Source: Deltaproteobacteria bacterium
Lineage (GTDB): Bacteria > Desulfobacterota > JAFDIG01
NCBI GenBank assembly: GCA_019308145.1
Contig: JAFDIG010000002.1
Span: 1-23,747 of the forward strand
Reading direction: 5' to 3'
Length of the DNA: 23,747 bases
Shown here: positions 6,932-13,781 of the stretch, one piece after another
Numbering within the stretch: the first letter of the stretch is position 1
How the letters are laid out: every line of letters starts with the position of its first letter
Notes under the pieces: generated by a model
Database searches by the model: none
Told to the model about the DNA's origin: nothing
Seen by the model: only the letters and a program-made list of their open reading frames with translations
Position numbers and translations under genes: made by a program

Positions 6932-7819
6932 ATGAAACTCATTGAAACCATTTTTACCCCTCTAATGATATCTGAAAGTAATGATAATGATTCAAAAAAG
7001 CCTTTAAAAGTAAGGGGGATATTTCAGCAAGCAGAGGTAATAAACAAAAATAACCGCATCTATCCACGAGATTTACTTGAAAGGGAAGTTAATAAGTTAC
7101 AAGAAAGGATAAAAAGCAGGGCTTTTTTTGCAGGGATGGATCATCCATCATCTGGGGTTGCTTCTATAAAAGAGACTGCTGCGATCATTACTGATTTGTT
7201 TATGGATGGTAATGACTTAAAAGGAGAGGCAGAGATTGTTGATACATCAGTCGGAAAGGATCTAAAAGCATTGCTATTAGCAGGGGCACAAATTGGCATA
7301 TCGAGTAGAGGTACAGGCGAAATCGAATATAATTTTTTAGATGGCAAAAAGGTTGGCATAGTAAAGGATTTCACTCTCGAAGGATTTGATTTTGTTGTAA
7401 ATCCAAGTTTATCACGAGCATCTGTCCATGCATTGATAGAAGCCACTATGAAGAACAAGGAGGAATTAATGGAAAAGGATAAAAAGATCGATCAGATGAC
7501 AAATGAAAATAAGCTCTTGAAAGATAAGATAAAGGAGCTTGAAGAAAAACTTAAAAAGGCAATAGTTGAGGCAGAACTACAAAAAATAGTAAAAGAAGAG
7601 CCTTTTGGAAGGATTTTAGCAGAAAGATTAGCAGATTGTAAAGATATTGAGGAGTTAAAAGAAAAAATAAAAAAGGAGAAAGAGTTTATTAATAAGGTAA
7701 TACAAGAGGCAAGCCTCCCCTCTGGTTTAGGAAAACAGAGGATAAGCAATAATCTTTCTATCAAAGATGATGATCGATTGAAAAGGGAAGTAGAAATAGC
7801 ACGCAGGCTTATCGATTAA
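6932..7819 (+). CDS. Prohead protease fused to a C-terminal scaffold domain (T4 gp21-like)
   Basis: Residues 20-165 form a T4 gp21-type (U9/S80) prohead serine protease: KPLKVRGIFQ, NKNNRIYP, then FFAGMDHPSS with catalytic His71, GISSRGTGE with Ser124/125, and LEGFDFVVNPS. In T4 this enzyme digests the scaffold and trims capsid proteins before DNA packaging. Residues 174-260 are a charged, Lys/Glu-rich coiled coil of the kind used as scaffold. There is no separate scaffold gene between protease and capsid protein, so the C-terminal part probably supplies that role. L168-I-E170|A171 at the domain boundary fits the T4-type (L/I)xE cleavage rule and may be an autocleavage site. The start ATG follows AAGGAGAG. 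Confidence 0.9.
   Translation: MKLIETIFTPLMISESNDNDSKKPLKVRGIFQQAEVINKNNRIYPRDLLEREVNKLQERIKSRAFFAGMDHPSSGVASIKETAAIITDLFMDGNDLKGEAEIVDTSVGKDLKALLLAGAQIGISSRGTGEIEYNFLDGKKVGIVKDFTLEGFDFVVNPSLSRASVHALIEATMKNKEELMEKDKKIDQMTNENKLLKDKIKELEEKLKKAIVEAELQKIVKEEPFGRILAERLADCKDIEELKEKIKKEKEFINKVIQEASLPSGLGKQRISNNLSIKDDDRLKREVEIARRLID
7469..7819 (+). CDS. Nested in-frame scaffold protein (internal start within the protease gene)
   Basis: A perfect AAGGAGG (7457-7463) lies five bases before an in-frame ATG at 7469, exactly at the junction between protease and coiled coil. Translation from here gives a 116-residue protein identical to residues 180-295 of the protease: a charged coiled coil (MEKDKKIDQMTNENKLLK and on) with (L/I)xE sites at IVE|A (213) and IQE|A (259). 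Lambda C/Nu3 is the known precedent for a scaffold made from an internal start in a protease gene. The ribosome binding site and frame are seen directly. That the product is made is inferred. Confidence 0.6.
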   Translation: MEKDKKIDQMTNENKLLKDKIKELEEKLKKAIVEAELQKIVKEEPFGRILAERLADCKDIEELKEKIKKEKEFINKVIQEASLPSGLGKQRISNNLSIKDDDRLKREVEIARRLID

Positions 7820-7841
7820 TTACTAAAGAAAGAGGTTGTAG

Positions 7842-7862
7842 GGTGAGATTTTATATCCCACC
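7842..7862 (+). other. Stem-loop between protease and capsid genes
   Basis: GGTGAGAT (7842-7849) pairs with ATCCCACC (7855-7862) with one mismatch and a short T/A loop. There is no T tract after it. It could be an RNA processing or stabilising hairpin ahead of the highly expressed capsid message, but the function is unproven. Confidence 0.3.
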
Positions 7863-7947
7863 ATTAAAGAGGATCTTAAGTTTAGTTGGTCTGTATAAAA
7901 TAATGGCTCTACGGATCTAACCAAAAAACATTTTTAGTTTTAATTAG

Positions 7948-7975
7948 TTTACGCTTAATTTTTTAAACCTAAAAT
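7948..7975 (+). promoter_or_regulatory. Candidate promoter for the major capsid gene
   Basis: TTTACG (7948-7953), a 16-base spacer and TAAAAT (7970-7975) lie in the 201-base gap before the capsid gene, the largest gap in the head module. The matches are moderate (four and five of six), and AT-rich DNA makes such hits common. An extra promoter for the capsid gene would be biologically sensible. Confidence 0.3.
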
Positions 7976-7977
7976 AA

Positions 7978-8010
7978 TTAGTCCGTTTTCTATTGCGGAG
8001 TAAGTAATTA
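7978..8010 (+). promoter_or_regulatory. Hairpin with TTAGTCC arm in the capsid-gene leader (copy 1)
   Basis: TTAGTCCG (7978-7985) pairs with CGGAGTAA (7996-8003), with one G-G mismatch, then TAATTAA and a GGGGGGAAAATG ribosome binding site/start. A closely similar arrangement, with TTAGTCC / GGACTAA, then TAATTAA and GGAGGAATGATG, precedes the gene at 17729. The shared layout suggests one RNA element controlling translation or processing at both places. Confidence 0.4.
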
Positions 8011-8020
8011 AGGGGGGAAA

Positions 8021-9205
8021 ATGATAAAGCAGGAACAATTATACTGGAGTAAAGAGGATGAAAATAGAAAGGAGAGATGGGCTCATCTCACTTTAAATGA
8101 AGAGGCAAAATTAAAGGTAAGAGATGATAATAAAAGAAGAAAGCTTGAGGTTTTACTTGATAATACTGCCCGCTGGTTGATTGAAAAAGGTGTTTGTAAA
8201 CTTGAAGGAAACAGGATAATTGTTGAATCCACCACAACAACAGATATCGGAGCATTTACCACAATGGCATTTCCACTTGTAAGAAGGATATGGCCAGAAT
8301 TAATAGCAAATGAGCTTGTAAGCGTTCAGCCAATAAGTCAACCTACAGCAAAGGTATTCTATCTTGATTTCATAAGGGGTTCTGCTGGTACACCTTCCTC
8401 TACATATCCATCAGGTCAGACTTTGCATGACCATTTTGATTCTGACTATGCTGATACAACTGAAGGGGGAGAGGTAAAGGAGGTAAATTTTAGGGTCTCA
8501 TCAGTAGATGTAAGTGCTCATCAGAAAAAACTAAAGGCAAAATGGACTATAGAGGCGCAACAAGACCTTTTAGCTTATCATGGTCTTGATGCAGAAGCAG
8601 AGGTGATGAAGATCCTTGCATTAGAGATCACAAGGGAAATAGATTATGAGATTATTAATAACCTCCTTACTGCTGCCACCCAACCAGCTAACAGTGAAGG
8701 TGGAGAAGGAGCGGGAAATGTAAACTGGTCTTCTACTGCTCCATCCACCTCTCCTTGGAATGTCCTAAACCCAAAGGAATACCAAGAGACACTTTATGAT
8801 GCAATACTGGATGCAAATAATCTGATATTCAAAAAGGTCTATAGAAACGCAACCTGGATTATTGCTAACCCTGATACATGTGCAATATTAGAAAAACTAA
8901 ATGATTTCAAGCTTGATAAAAATTCTGCAGAAAACAGATTTAATATAGGTGTTCACCGTTTTGGGACAATCAAAAACAGATTTTTGGTTTACAAGCATCC
9001 TGATTTTATTGCTAATAAGATACTTGTTGGTTTTAATGGAAACTCATGGCTTGAAACAGGCTTTGTCTATGCCCCATATATCCCTCTTTATACTACTCCC
9101 CTTCTTATCGATGCTGATGATTTTACGCCAAGGAGAGGAATACTCAGCAGATATGCAACAAAGGTTATAAACGCTGGCTGTTATGCAACTGTAACAATTG
9201 TTTAA
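8021..9205 (+). CDS. Major capsid protein (T4 gp23-like)
   Basis: A 394-residue HK97-fold capsid subunit. The stretch TTTTDIGAFTTMAFPLVRR followed by WPELIANELVSVQPISQPTAK is characteristic of the T4 gp23 family, as is the C-terminal TGFVYAPYIPLYTTP...RRGILSRYATK. The first 69 residues are charged and end in I67-V68-E69|S70. This fits the (L/I)xE rule for T4-type prohead cleavage, and T4 gp23 itself is trimmed after a Glu near residue 65, so this N-terminal piece is probably removed during maturation. The gene has its own leader with a strong AAGGGGGGAA ribosome binding site, as expected for the most abundant virion protein. Confidence 0.93.
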   Translation: MIKQEQLYWSKEDENRKERWAHLTLNEEAKLKVRDDNKRRKLEVLLDNTARWLIEKGVCKLEGNRIIVESTTTTDIGAFTTMAFPLVRRIWPELIANELVSVQPISQPTAKVFYLDFIRGSAGTPSSTYPSGQTLHDHFDSDYADTTEGGEVKEVNFRVSSVDVSAHQKKLKAKWTIEAQQDLLAYHGLDAEAEVMKILALEITREIDYEIINNLLTAATQPANSEGGEGAGNVNWSSTAPSTSPWNVLNPKEYQETLYDAILDANNLIFKKVYRNATWIIANPDTCAILEKLNDFKLDKNSAENRFNIGVHRFGTIKNRFLVYKHPDFIANKILVGFNGNSWLETGFVYAPYIPLYTTPLLIDADDFTPRRGILSRYATKVINAGCYATVTIV

Positions 9206-9213
9206 TATCAAGA

Positions 9214-9241
9214 TAGGGGGTAATTTATTCATTGCCCCCTA
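9214..9241. terminator. Stem-loop after the capsid gene
   Basis: TAGGGGG (9214-9220) pairs with CCCCCTA (9235-9241). The loop contains a further AA/TT pair. On the plus strand it is followed by A residues rather than T, so it is a poor intrinsic terminator rightward but would work leftward. It more likely stabilises or partly uncouples the capsid message from the genes that follow. Confidence 0.45.
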
Positions 9242-9287
9242 AAAAACGATAATTTAAATCATAAAAATAAAGAATCTTCTTCTTGTT

Positions 9288-9312
9288 TTCAGGCTGGCGA
9301 GGTAAGCCTGAA
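9288..9312 (+). other. Stem-loop just before the sugar cassette
   Basis: TTCAGGCT (9288-9295) and AGCCTGAA (9305-9312) form a perfect 8-bp stem with a nine-base loop, 17 bases upstream of the TTG start at 9330. Together with the hairpin after the capsid gene it makes two structures in a 124-base gap, marking a break between capsid and cassette. Confidence 0.4.
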
Positions 9313-9329
9313 TTTGAAAGGTAAGAAAA

Positions 9330-10466
9330 TTGTTTTTAAAAAATATCTCTGGTGCTACTCAAATTATATACAAAAAAGGTTTTAAGCGAGTAGAAGTTCC
9401 TCCTGACGGAAGAGTTGATACTAAAGATATCCCAGATTCAATGATATCAGGTCTTATTACATCTGCTTTATTTGCATTTGAAAAAAGCTCTACACCTCTG
9501 GTGGTTTTTATTGCTGTATCAAAGGTTTGCGAAACGATCTATAAAATGCTGAAAAAAGCTGAATTAGCAAAAAAATTCTTTTTAGTCCCTCTATTTTTAA
9601 ATGAATTAAATAAACCATCAGAGGCAGTGCTTAACAAGGTTGAAAGGCTTAGTCCAAAACTTATCATCACACTAAATGAAACCATGTTGCCTATGCGTAT
9701 ACTTATAAAAGGTATACGAAAAAGGCTCCCTAAAACAGAGTTCCTTGTAATTGAGCATGGAATCCTTGATTATAGTTCCCTTAAAAAAAAGCTTGATAAG
9801 AATGGATATAAAGCCTTTCAACCTTTACTCTCTGATTATATGGCATGTTTTGGTGATTATTCAAAAAAGATTATAGAAAGGCTTAATCCATCTAAAAAAG
9901 AGAGGATAAAGGTTACAGGATATCCTTTATTTGATGGGCTCTTAAAAAGGAAGGTATCCTTAAAAGAGAGCAAGAGGAATAAAACCATACTTTTTGTATC
10001 CTCCCCCAGGATATGGTTCAAAAAGGAAAGAGAAAAAGATATAAAAGCAACAAGAGATTTTATGGAGCTTATCCCCAAGGCATTTCCTAATTATAAGGTC
10101 TTATATAGGTTTAAAGATTTTCGTGATCAAAAGGATTTTCCTCACATAAAAACCATTCATGGTGAAATAGAAGATCTTCTATCAATCTCATCAGTTGTTG
10201 TGTCGATCTTTTCCACTGTTATTTTGCAGGCAGCGATAATGGGGATACCTGTTGCTAAACTTGATTACAACCGTATAGAGAAAAATCCTGACTTTTTATG
10301 GAATATCTATTCAAAAAAAGAGCTTATTCCAACTGTTAATCATATGTTACATGCAAAAGCAAAGGAACTTGAAAAACAGAAACTTATAGTAAACGATATT
10401 ATAGATTTTGTTGATGCTCCAGCCTTGCCAAGGTTAGTAGAATTTATAGAGGATATTTTAAGATGA
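9330..10466 (+). CDS. GT-B-like glycosyl/glycerophospho-transferase with a phage-type N-terminal module
   Basis: A 378-residue protein with two parts. Residues 1-45 (MFLKNISGATQIIYKKGF, then EVPPDGRVDT) resemble the short beta-rich proteins often found beside phage capsid genes. Residues 55-378 look like a GT-B-fold surface-carbohydrate enzyme: VIEHGILDYS with His143, KVTGYPLFDGLL (194-205), ILFVSSPRIW, and a C-terminal donor-site-like segment HGEIEDLLSISS...SIFSTVILQAAIMGIPVA (277-309). This pattern occurs in CDP-glycerol transferases, hydrolysing UDP-GlcNAc epimerases and capsule sialyltransferase-like enzymes, and I cannot separate these by eye. Its neighbours are a NeuA-like and a NeuB-like gene, so transfer of a CMP-nonulosonate is the best guess. 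It starts on TTG with a weak AAAGG site. The stop overlaps the next start (ATGA). Confidence 0.6.
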   Translation: MFLKNISGATQIIYKKGFKRVEVPPDGRVDTKDIPDSMISGLITSALFAFEKSSTPLVVFIAVSKVCETIYKMLKKAELAKKFFLVPLFLNELNKPSEAVLNKVERLSPKLIITLNETMLPMRILIKGIRKRLPKTEFLVIEHGILDYSSLKKKLDKNGYKAFQPLLSDYMACFGDYSKKIIERLNPSKKERIKVTGYPLFDGLLKRKVSLKESKRNKTILFVSSPRIWFKKEREKDIKATRDFMELIPKAFPNYKVLYRFKDFRDQKDFPHIKTIHGEIEDLLSISSVVVSIFSTVILQAAIMGIPVAKLDYNRIEKNPDFLWNIYSKKELIPTVNHMLHAKAKELEKQKLIVNDIIDFVDAPALPRLVEFIEDILR

Positions 10467-11155
10467 AAGGGATTTTCGCCATCATACCTGCAAGGGAGAA
10501 AAGCAAGGGAGTTCCCTTGAAAAATTTAAGAAAGCTTAAAGGTGATCCTCTTATTGTATGGTCTATTAAAGCAGCTTTAATTGCCAATGTTTTTGAAAAA
10601 ATATTTGTATCAACTGAATCAAAAAGGATTGCTAATGTTGCATCAAGATTTAATGTTGAGATCTGTAATCGCCCAGAAGAACTATCTAAAGATGATACCC
10701 CAAGTGAAGATGTGGTTGCTCATGTTATAAGAACTAAAGGTTTAAAAGATGTAAAAGGAATTGCGCTCATCCAATGCACAACGCCTCTTGTATCTCCTTT
10801 AACTATAAGGAGCGCTATTTTAAGATTTATTAACTCAAAAGGGATATGTTCGGTTGTAACTGTTTGCAAGGATTACGGTTATATAGGTAAAAAAGATGGT
10901 CAATACTTCATCCCATTTAGAAAAAAGAGGGAAAGAAGGCAAAATATGGAGCCATATTTAAAAGAGACAGGAGCTCTTTATATCTCAAAACCAGAGGTTT
11001 GGCTTAAAGGTAATAGATTTGATAAGAAGATAAAATATATCTTGATGCCAAAACAAGATAGTTTTGAAATAGATGATTTTTGGGATCTTATCATTGTGGA
11101 GGCACTTCTAAATGCCAAAGATATTTATAATAGCAGAGATAGGAATAAATCATAA
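10463..11155 (+). CDS. neuA: CMP-nonulosonic (sialic-like) acid cytidylyltransferase, NeuA-like
   Basis: A 230-residue cytoplasmic enzyme that activates a nonulosonic acid with CTP to the CMP-sugar. The nucleotide-binding motif IPAREKSKGVPLKNL (residues 8-22) matches the family signature. IQCTTPL (103-109) occupies the usual LQPTSPL position, RRQNMEPYLKETGALYIS (158-175) matches the sugar-binding segment, and FEIDDFWD (201-208) carries the metal-binding Asp residues near the C-terminus. The length is normal for the single-domain form (about 225-235). It overlaps the upstream gene by four bases and the synthase gene downstream by 44 bases. Whether the sugar is sialic, legionaminic or pseudaminic acid cannot be told. 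Confidence 0.85.
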   Translation: MKGIFAIIPAREKSKGVPLKNLRKLKGDPLIVWSIKAALIANVFEKIFVSTESKRIANVASRFNVEICNRPEELSKDDTPSEDVVAHVIRTKGLKDVKGIALIQCTTPLVSPLTIRSAILRFINSKGICSVVTVCKDYGYIGKKDGQYFIPFRKKRERRQNMEPYLKETGALYISKPEVWLKGNRFDKKIKYILMPKQDSFEIDDFWDLIIVEALLNAKDIYNSRDRNKS

Positions 11156-11966
11156 TGGTAGCCTTATAAAAGCAAAAAAGCTAATCAAAGCAGCAAAAGA
11201 GGCAGGAGCAGATGCAGTAAAATTCCAAAAAAGAAATCCTGATCAATCTGTTCCAGATGATATGAAAAATATACCAAAGAATACTCCATGGGGTAAGATG
11301 AGTTATCTTGATTACAAAAAAAGGATAGAATTACCAGATAAGGATTACATTGAGATAGATAGATTTTGCCATGCTCTCTCTATCTCATGGTTTGCTTCAA
11401 CCTGGGATGAACCATCCTTTGAATTTATCAACTCTTTTGATCCTCCATTTCATAAAATACCATCTGCTATGCTTATAAATATCCCTTTGATTAAAAGGAT
11501 TGCAGAAGCAAAGAAGAAAACCTTTATTTCAACAGGGATGAGCAAAATGGAGGATATAAGAAGGGTTGTTCATATCTTTCGTAGCAAAAAAACAGATTTT
11601 GTTCTCATGCATACTACATCAAGCTATCCAACAAATGTTTATGAGATAAACCTGAAGATGATTTCAAGATTGGCTAAAGAATTTAATGTACCTGTTGGAT
11701 ATTCAGGTCATGAAAAAGGTTTTATCGCGACTATTGGAGCAGCAGCATTAGGAGCAGTTGCCATAGAGAGGCATCTCTGTTTAACAAAGGATAGCTGGGG
11801 GTCTGATATTTCATCTTCACTTACACCAGAAGAATTCAAAGAGATGGTAAAAGCTATTAGATATATTGAAAAGGCAAAAGGAACAGATAAAAAAAGGATA
11901 TTCCCATTTGAGATCCCTGCGCTAATAAAATTAAGAGGAATAAAAGATGCAAAAAACTCAATCTGA
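11112..11966 (+). CDS. neuB: Nonulosonic acid (sialic-like) synthase, NeuB-like, lacking the SAF domain
   Basis: This enzyme condenses phosphoenolpyruvate with a hexosamine to make a nonulosonic acid. The TIM barrel is complete: IIAEIGINHNGSLIKAKKLI (6-25), ADAVKFQK, a KIPSAM segment with Lys115, FISTGMSKMEDI, HTTSSYPT, and the expected metal ligands His200 (GYSGH) and His221 (IERHL). Typical NeuB proteins have about 340-350 residues and end in an antifreeze-like SAF domain that reaches into the partner subunit. This one stops at residue 284 straight after the barrel. The start has GGAGG nine bases upstream inside the NeuA gene. The 3' end overlaps the next phage gene by 20 bases, so the stop is built into the operon and is not an obvious late truncation. 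Confidence 0.85.
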   Translation: MPKIFIIAEIGINHNGSLIKAKKLIKAAKEAGADAVKFQKRNPDQSVPDDMKNIPKNTPWGKMSYLDYKKRIELPDKDYIEIDRFCHALSISWFASTWDEPSFEFINSFDPPFHKIPSAMLINIPLIKRIAEAKKKTFISTGMSKMEDIRRVVHIFRSKKTDFVLMHTTSSYPTNVYEINLKMISRLAKEFNVPVGYSGHEKGFIATIGAAALGAVAIERHLCLTKDSWGSDISSSLTPEEFKEMVKAIRYIEKAKGTDKKRIFPFEIPALIKLRGIKDAKNSI

Positions 11967-12639
11967 GATCATCTTAAAAATAAGAAGAATGCTTGCAAAC
12001 CCATCAGAAGAAGAGCTATCAGATAATCAGATAGTAGATGTTATAGAAGATATTATTAAGGTTTATTCAAGATATAGACCAATCATTGAGACAGGTATGA
12101 TTTTGACAAAAAAGGATGTAGCCTTATATGACCTAAAGGATCAATCTGAAATTTCACCTGATATCATTATGGTTTTTTACATTATAAGGGAAGAGGGTTC
12201 TGGAGAAGTTGATGATATGCTATTTAATTTTAAAAGGTTAAATGGTTTATCATTGTGGGATAATCCTTCCCTTCTTACTCAATTTTACCAAAAGATAGAC
12301 TCTTTGCAAAACAGATTTAAGAAGGATTGGTTATTTGAACCAAACAAAAAAATGCTTACGCTTATTCCTCCTCCTTCACGAGATAATCAAAAGATAGCAG
12401 TGATTTATGGCAGAGCTCATGATCTTTCAACCATTCCTGACGAGGATGAGGACCTCTTCATAAAAGGGGCTTTTGGCATGGCAGGTGGAATCCTTTTTGC
12501 CATTGGAAGAGATATAACTCAGGTTTCCTCTCATGGGCAGACCATCCATATAGGAAACGATCTCTCAACTTATTGTTTAAAACAATATGATCTTTTTTTA
12601 AAAGAGCTTAGAGCAAATCCTTTGGTAATGGTGGGGTAG
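11947..12639 (+). CDS. Head-tail adaptor-like protein
   Basis: A 230-residue protein likely to bind under the portal as a neck adaptor. The helical N-terminus (SEIILKIRRMLANPSEEELSDNQIVDVIEDII) resembles gp6-type adaptor proteins, which have a helix-rich core followed by a beta part. The rest is mixed alpha/beta with LTLIPPPSRDNQKIAVIYG and a glycine-rich helix (KGAFGMAGGILFAIG). It starts inside the NeuB gene (20-base overlap). Its TAG stop is followed immediately, in the same frame, by the ATG of the next gene. The assignment rests on position and fold impression, with no diagnostic motif. Confidence 0.5.
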   Translation: MQKTQSEIILKIRRMLANPSEEELSDNQIVDVIEDIIKVYSRYRPIIETGMILTKKDVALYDLKDQSEISPDIIMVFYIIREEGSGEVDDMLFNFKRLNGLSLWDNPSLLTQFYQKIDSLQNRFKKDWLFEPNKKMLTLIPPPSRDNQKIAVIYGRAHDLSTIPDEDEDLFIKGAFGMAGGILFAIGRDITQVSSHGQTIHIGNDLSTYCLKQYDLFLKELRANPLVMVG

Positions 12640-13032
12640 ATGTCTATTTTTTCAGAGCAGACGGTCTTTAAAATCAATAGGATAATAAAAAAGGGCTTTA
12701 ATCTTTTAAGGAGATTAAATGGAAACCAGAAAGCATCCATCTTAAGATACATAGAGATCTCTCCTGGTATCCCTGAGATAGGCAAACCACCAGAAAAAGA
12801 GATGGTTTATGGTTTAAATGATCTAAAAGTGCTTGTTTTCCCGGTTATTGAACATGATATAAAGGTAGGAAGAGAAAGGATTAAAGAAGCTGAGCTTATC
12901 ATGGAGTTTTACATTCCTATTCTTTTAGATGATATCATTTTGTATAAAGGTGAAAATTTCATGGTTTCTGAGATCATCTTTAAGGATGATGTTACAGGCC
13001 GATCAGTAATAAGAGTAAAAAAGGTGGCTTGA
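12640..13032 (+). CDS. Head-tail joining / head completion-like protein
   Basis: A 130-residue protein with a beta-rich C-terminal half. LLDDIILYKGENFMVSEIIFKDDVTG, then RSVIRVKKV, follows the pattern D-x-I-x-x-x-G-x-x-Y/F-x-V seen in small head-closure and stopper proteins of siphophages (HK97 gp7/SPP1 gp16-like). It would close the portal channel and receive the tail. It begins on the base after the TAG of the adaptor gene, in the same frame, with GGTGGGG as probable ribosome binding site. It overlaps or nearly touches the next gene. Confidence 0.45.
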   Translation: MSIFSEQTVFKINRIIKKGFNLLRRLNGNQKASILRYIEISPGIPEIGKPPEKEMVYGLNDLKVLVFPVIEHDIKVGRERIKEAELIMEFYIPILLDDIILYKGENFMVSEIIFKDDVTGRSVIRVKKVA

Positions 13033-13034
13033 TT

Positions 13035-13775
13035 ATGTATCCAAGCTCAAACATCCTTAATATGAAGAGAAGCCTTTATCGTTTTCTTGCTGAAAGAATT
13101 GATATTGATATAAATTTTAGCATGAGAGTCAAAAGGCTAAAAGATGATCCATCTTTATGGATAGAGATAGCAAATATCCAAGTTGGAGAAGGTATAAGAT
13201 CTAAATGCTTGATCACCTTTTTTGTCTGTTCCCTTATAGCTGATGACCCTTTTGGTAATAATTTAGAACATGCAAGGGATATGCTTATTGATACATTAAA
13301 TGTTGATTCAATTCCTATTTTTGATTTTTCAATAGATCCTGAAAACCCTTCATCACTCGGGAAAGCTCTTTTTATTAGATATAAGAATTCCTATGATGAG
13401 AAAAATAGGGGAAACGATGAAGTCGCTGTGATAAAGGTAGAATACATCCTCTTTTGGGTTAGAGAAGGGATTATTGAAGGTCAAAAATGGGATGCTGATT
13501 ATTTTGAGGTTATTGATCCACCTGTTAGAAGAAAGAGGATAATAGAGATACCTACTTTAGATGGAGGGAGTGTAATTCAGCAAGCTGGATACATTGAGGA
13601 AAAGAATATCAGGCTTTATTGGATCAGCAACGACAAACTTCAAGATTATATCCATTCATCTGAATCAGAAATGGAGAATGGATGGATAATTGATAAAGTA
13701 TCAAGGAATGCTGTTGAACCATCTCTTGATATATATAATGTTACAATAAATATGCATAGAATAATAAAGGAATAA
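13035..13775 (+). CDS. Tail terminator/neck-like protein with an extra C-terminal domain
   Basis: A 246-residue protein of unproven function. The first 145 residues (SLYRFLAERIDIDINFSM, HARDMLIDTLN, then IKVEYILFWVREG) have the helix-strand pattern and size of tail terminator or minor tail proteins. Position after the head-joining gene supports this. Residues 150-246 (IPTLDGGSVIQQAGYIEEKN and on) form a separate domain I do not recognise. I chose ATG 13035, seven bases after AAGGTGG, over the TTG at 13029 that overlaps the previous stop. The gene ends six bases before the hub-like gene. Confidence 0.4.
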   Translation: MYPSSNILNMKRSLYRFLAERIDIDINFSMRVKRLKDDPSLWIEIANIQVGEGIRSKCLITFFVCSLIADDPFGNNLEHARDMLIDTLNVDSIPIFDFSIDPENPSSLGKALFIRYKNSYDEKNRGNDEVAVIKVEYILFWVREGIIEGQKWDADYFEVIDPPVRRKRIIEIPTLDGGSVIQQAGYIEEKNIRLYWISNDKLQDYIHSSESEMENGWIIDKVSRNAVEPSLDIYNVTINMHRIIKE

Positions 13776-13781
13776 GGTTCT

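Noticed and set aside
9330..10466. Assigning the first cassette gene as NeuC (hydrolysing UDP-GlcNAc 2-epimerase)
   Set aside because: The GT-B-like pattern is compatible, but I could not identify the specific epimerase motifs with confidence, and the N-terminal extension is not NeuC-like. It is left as a broader call.
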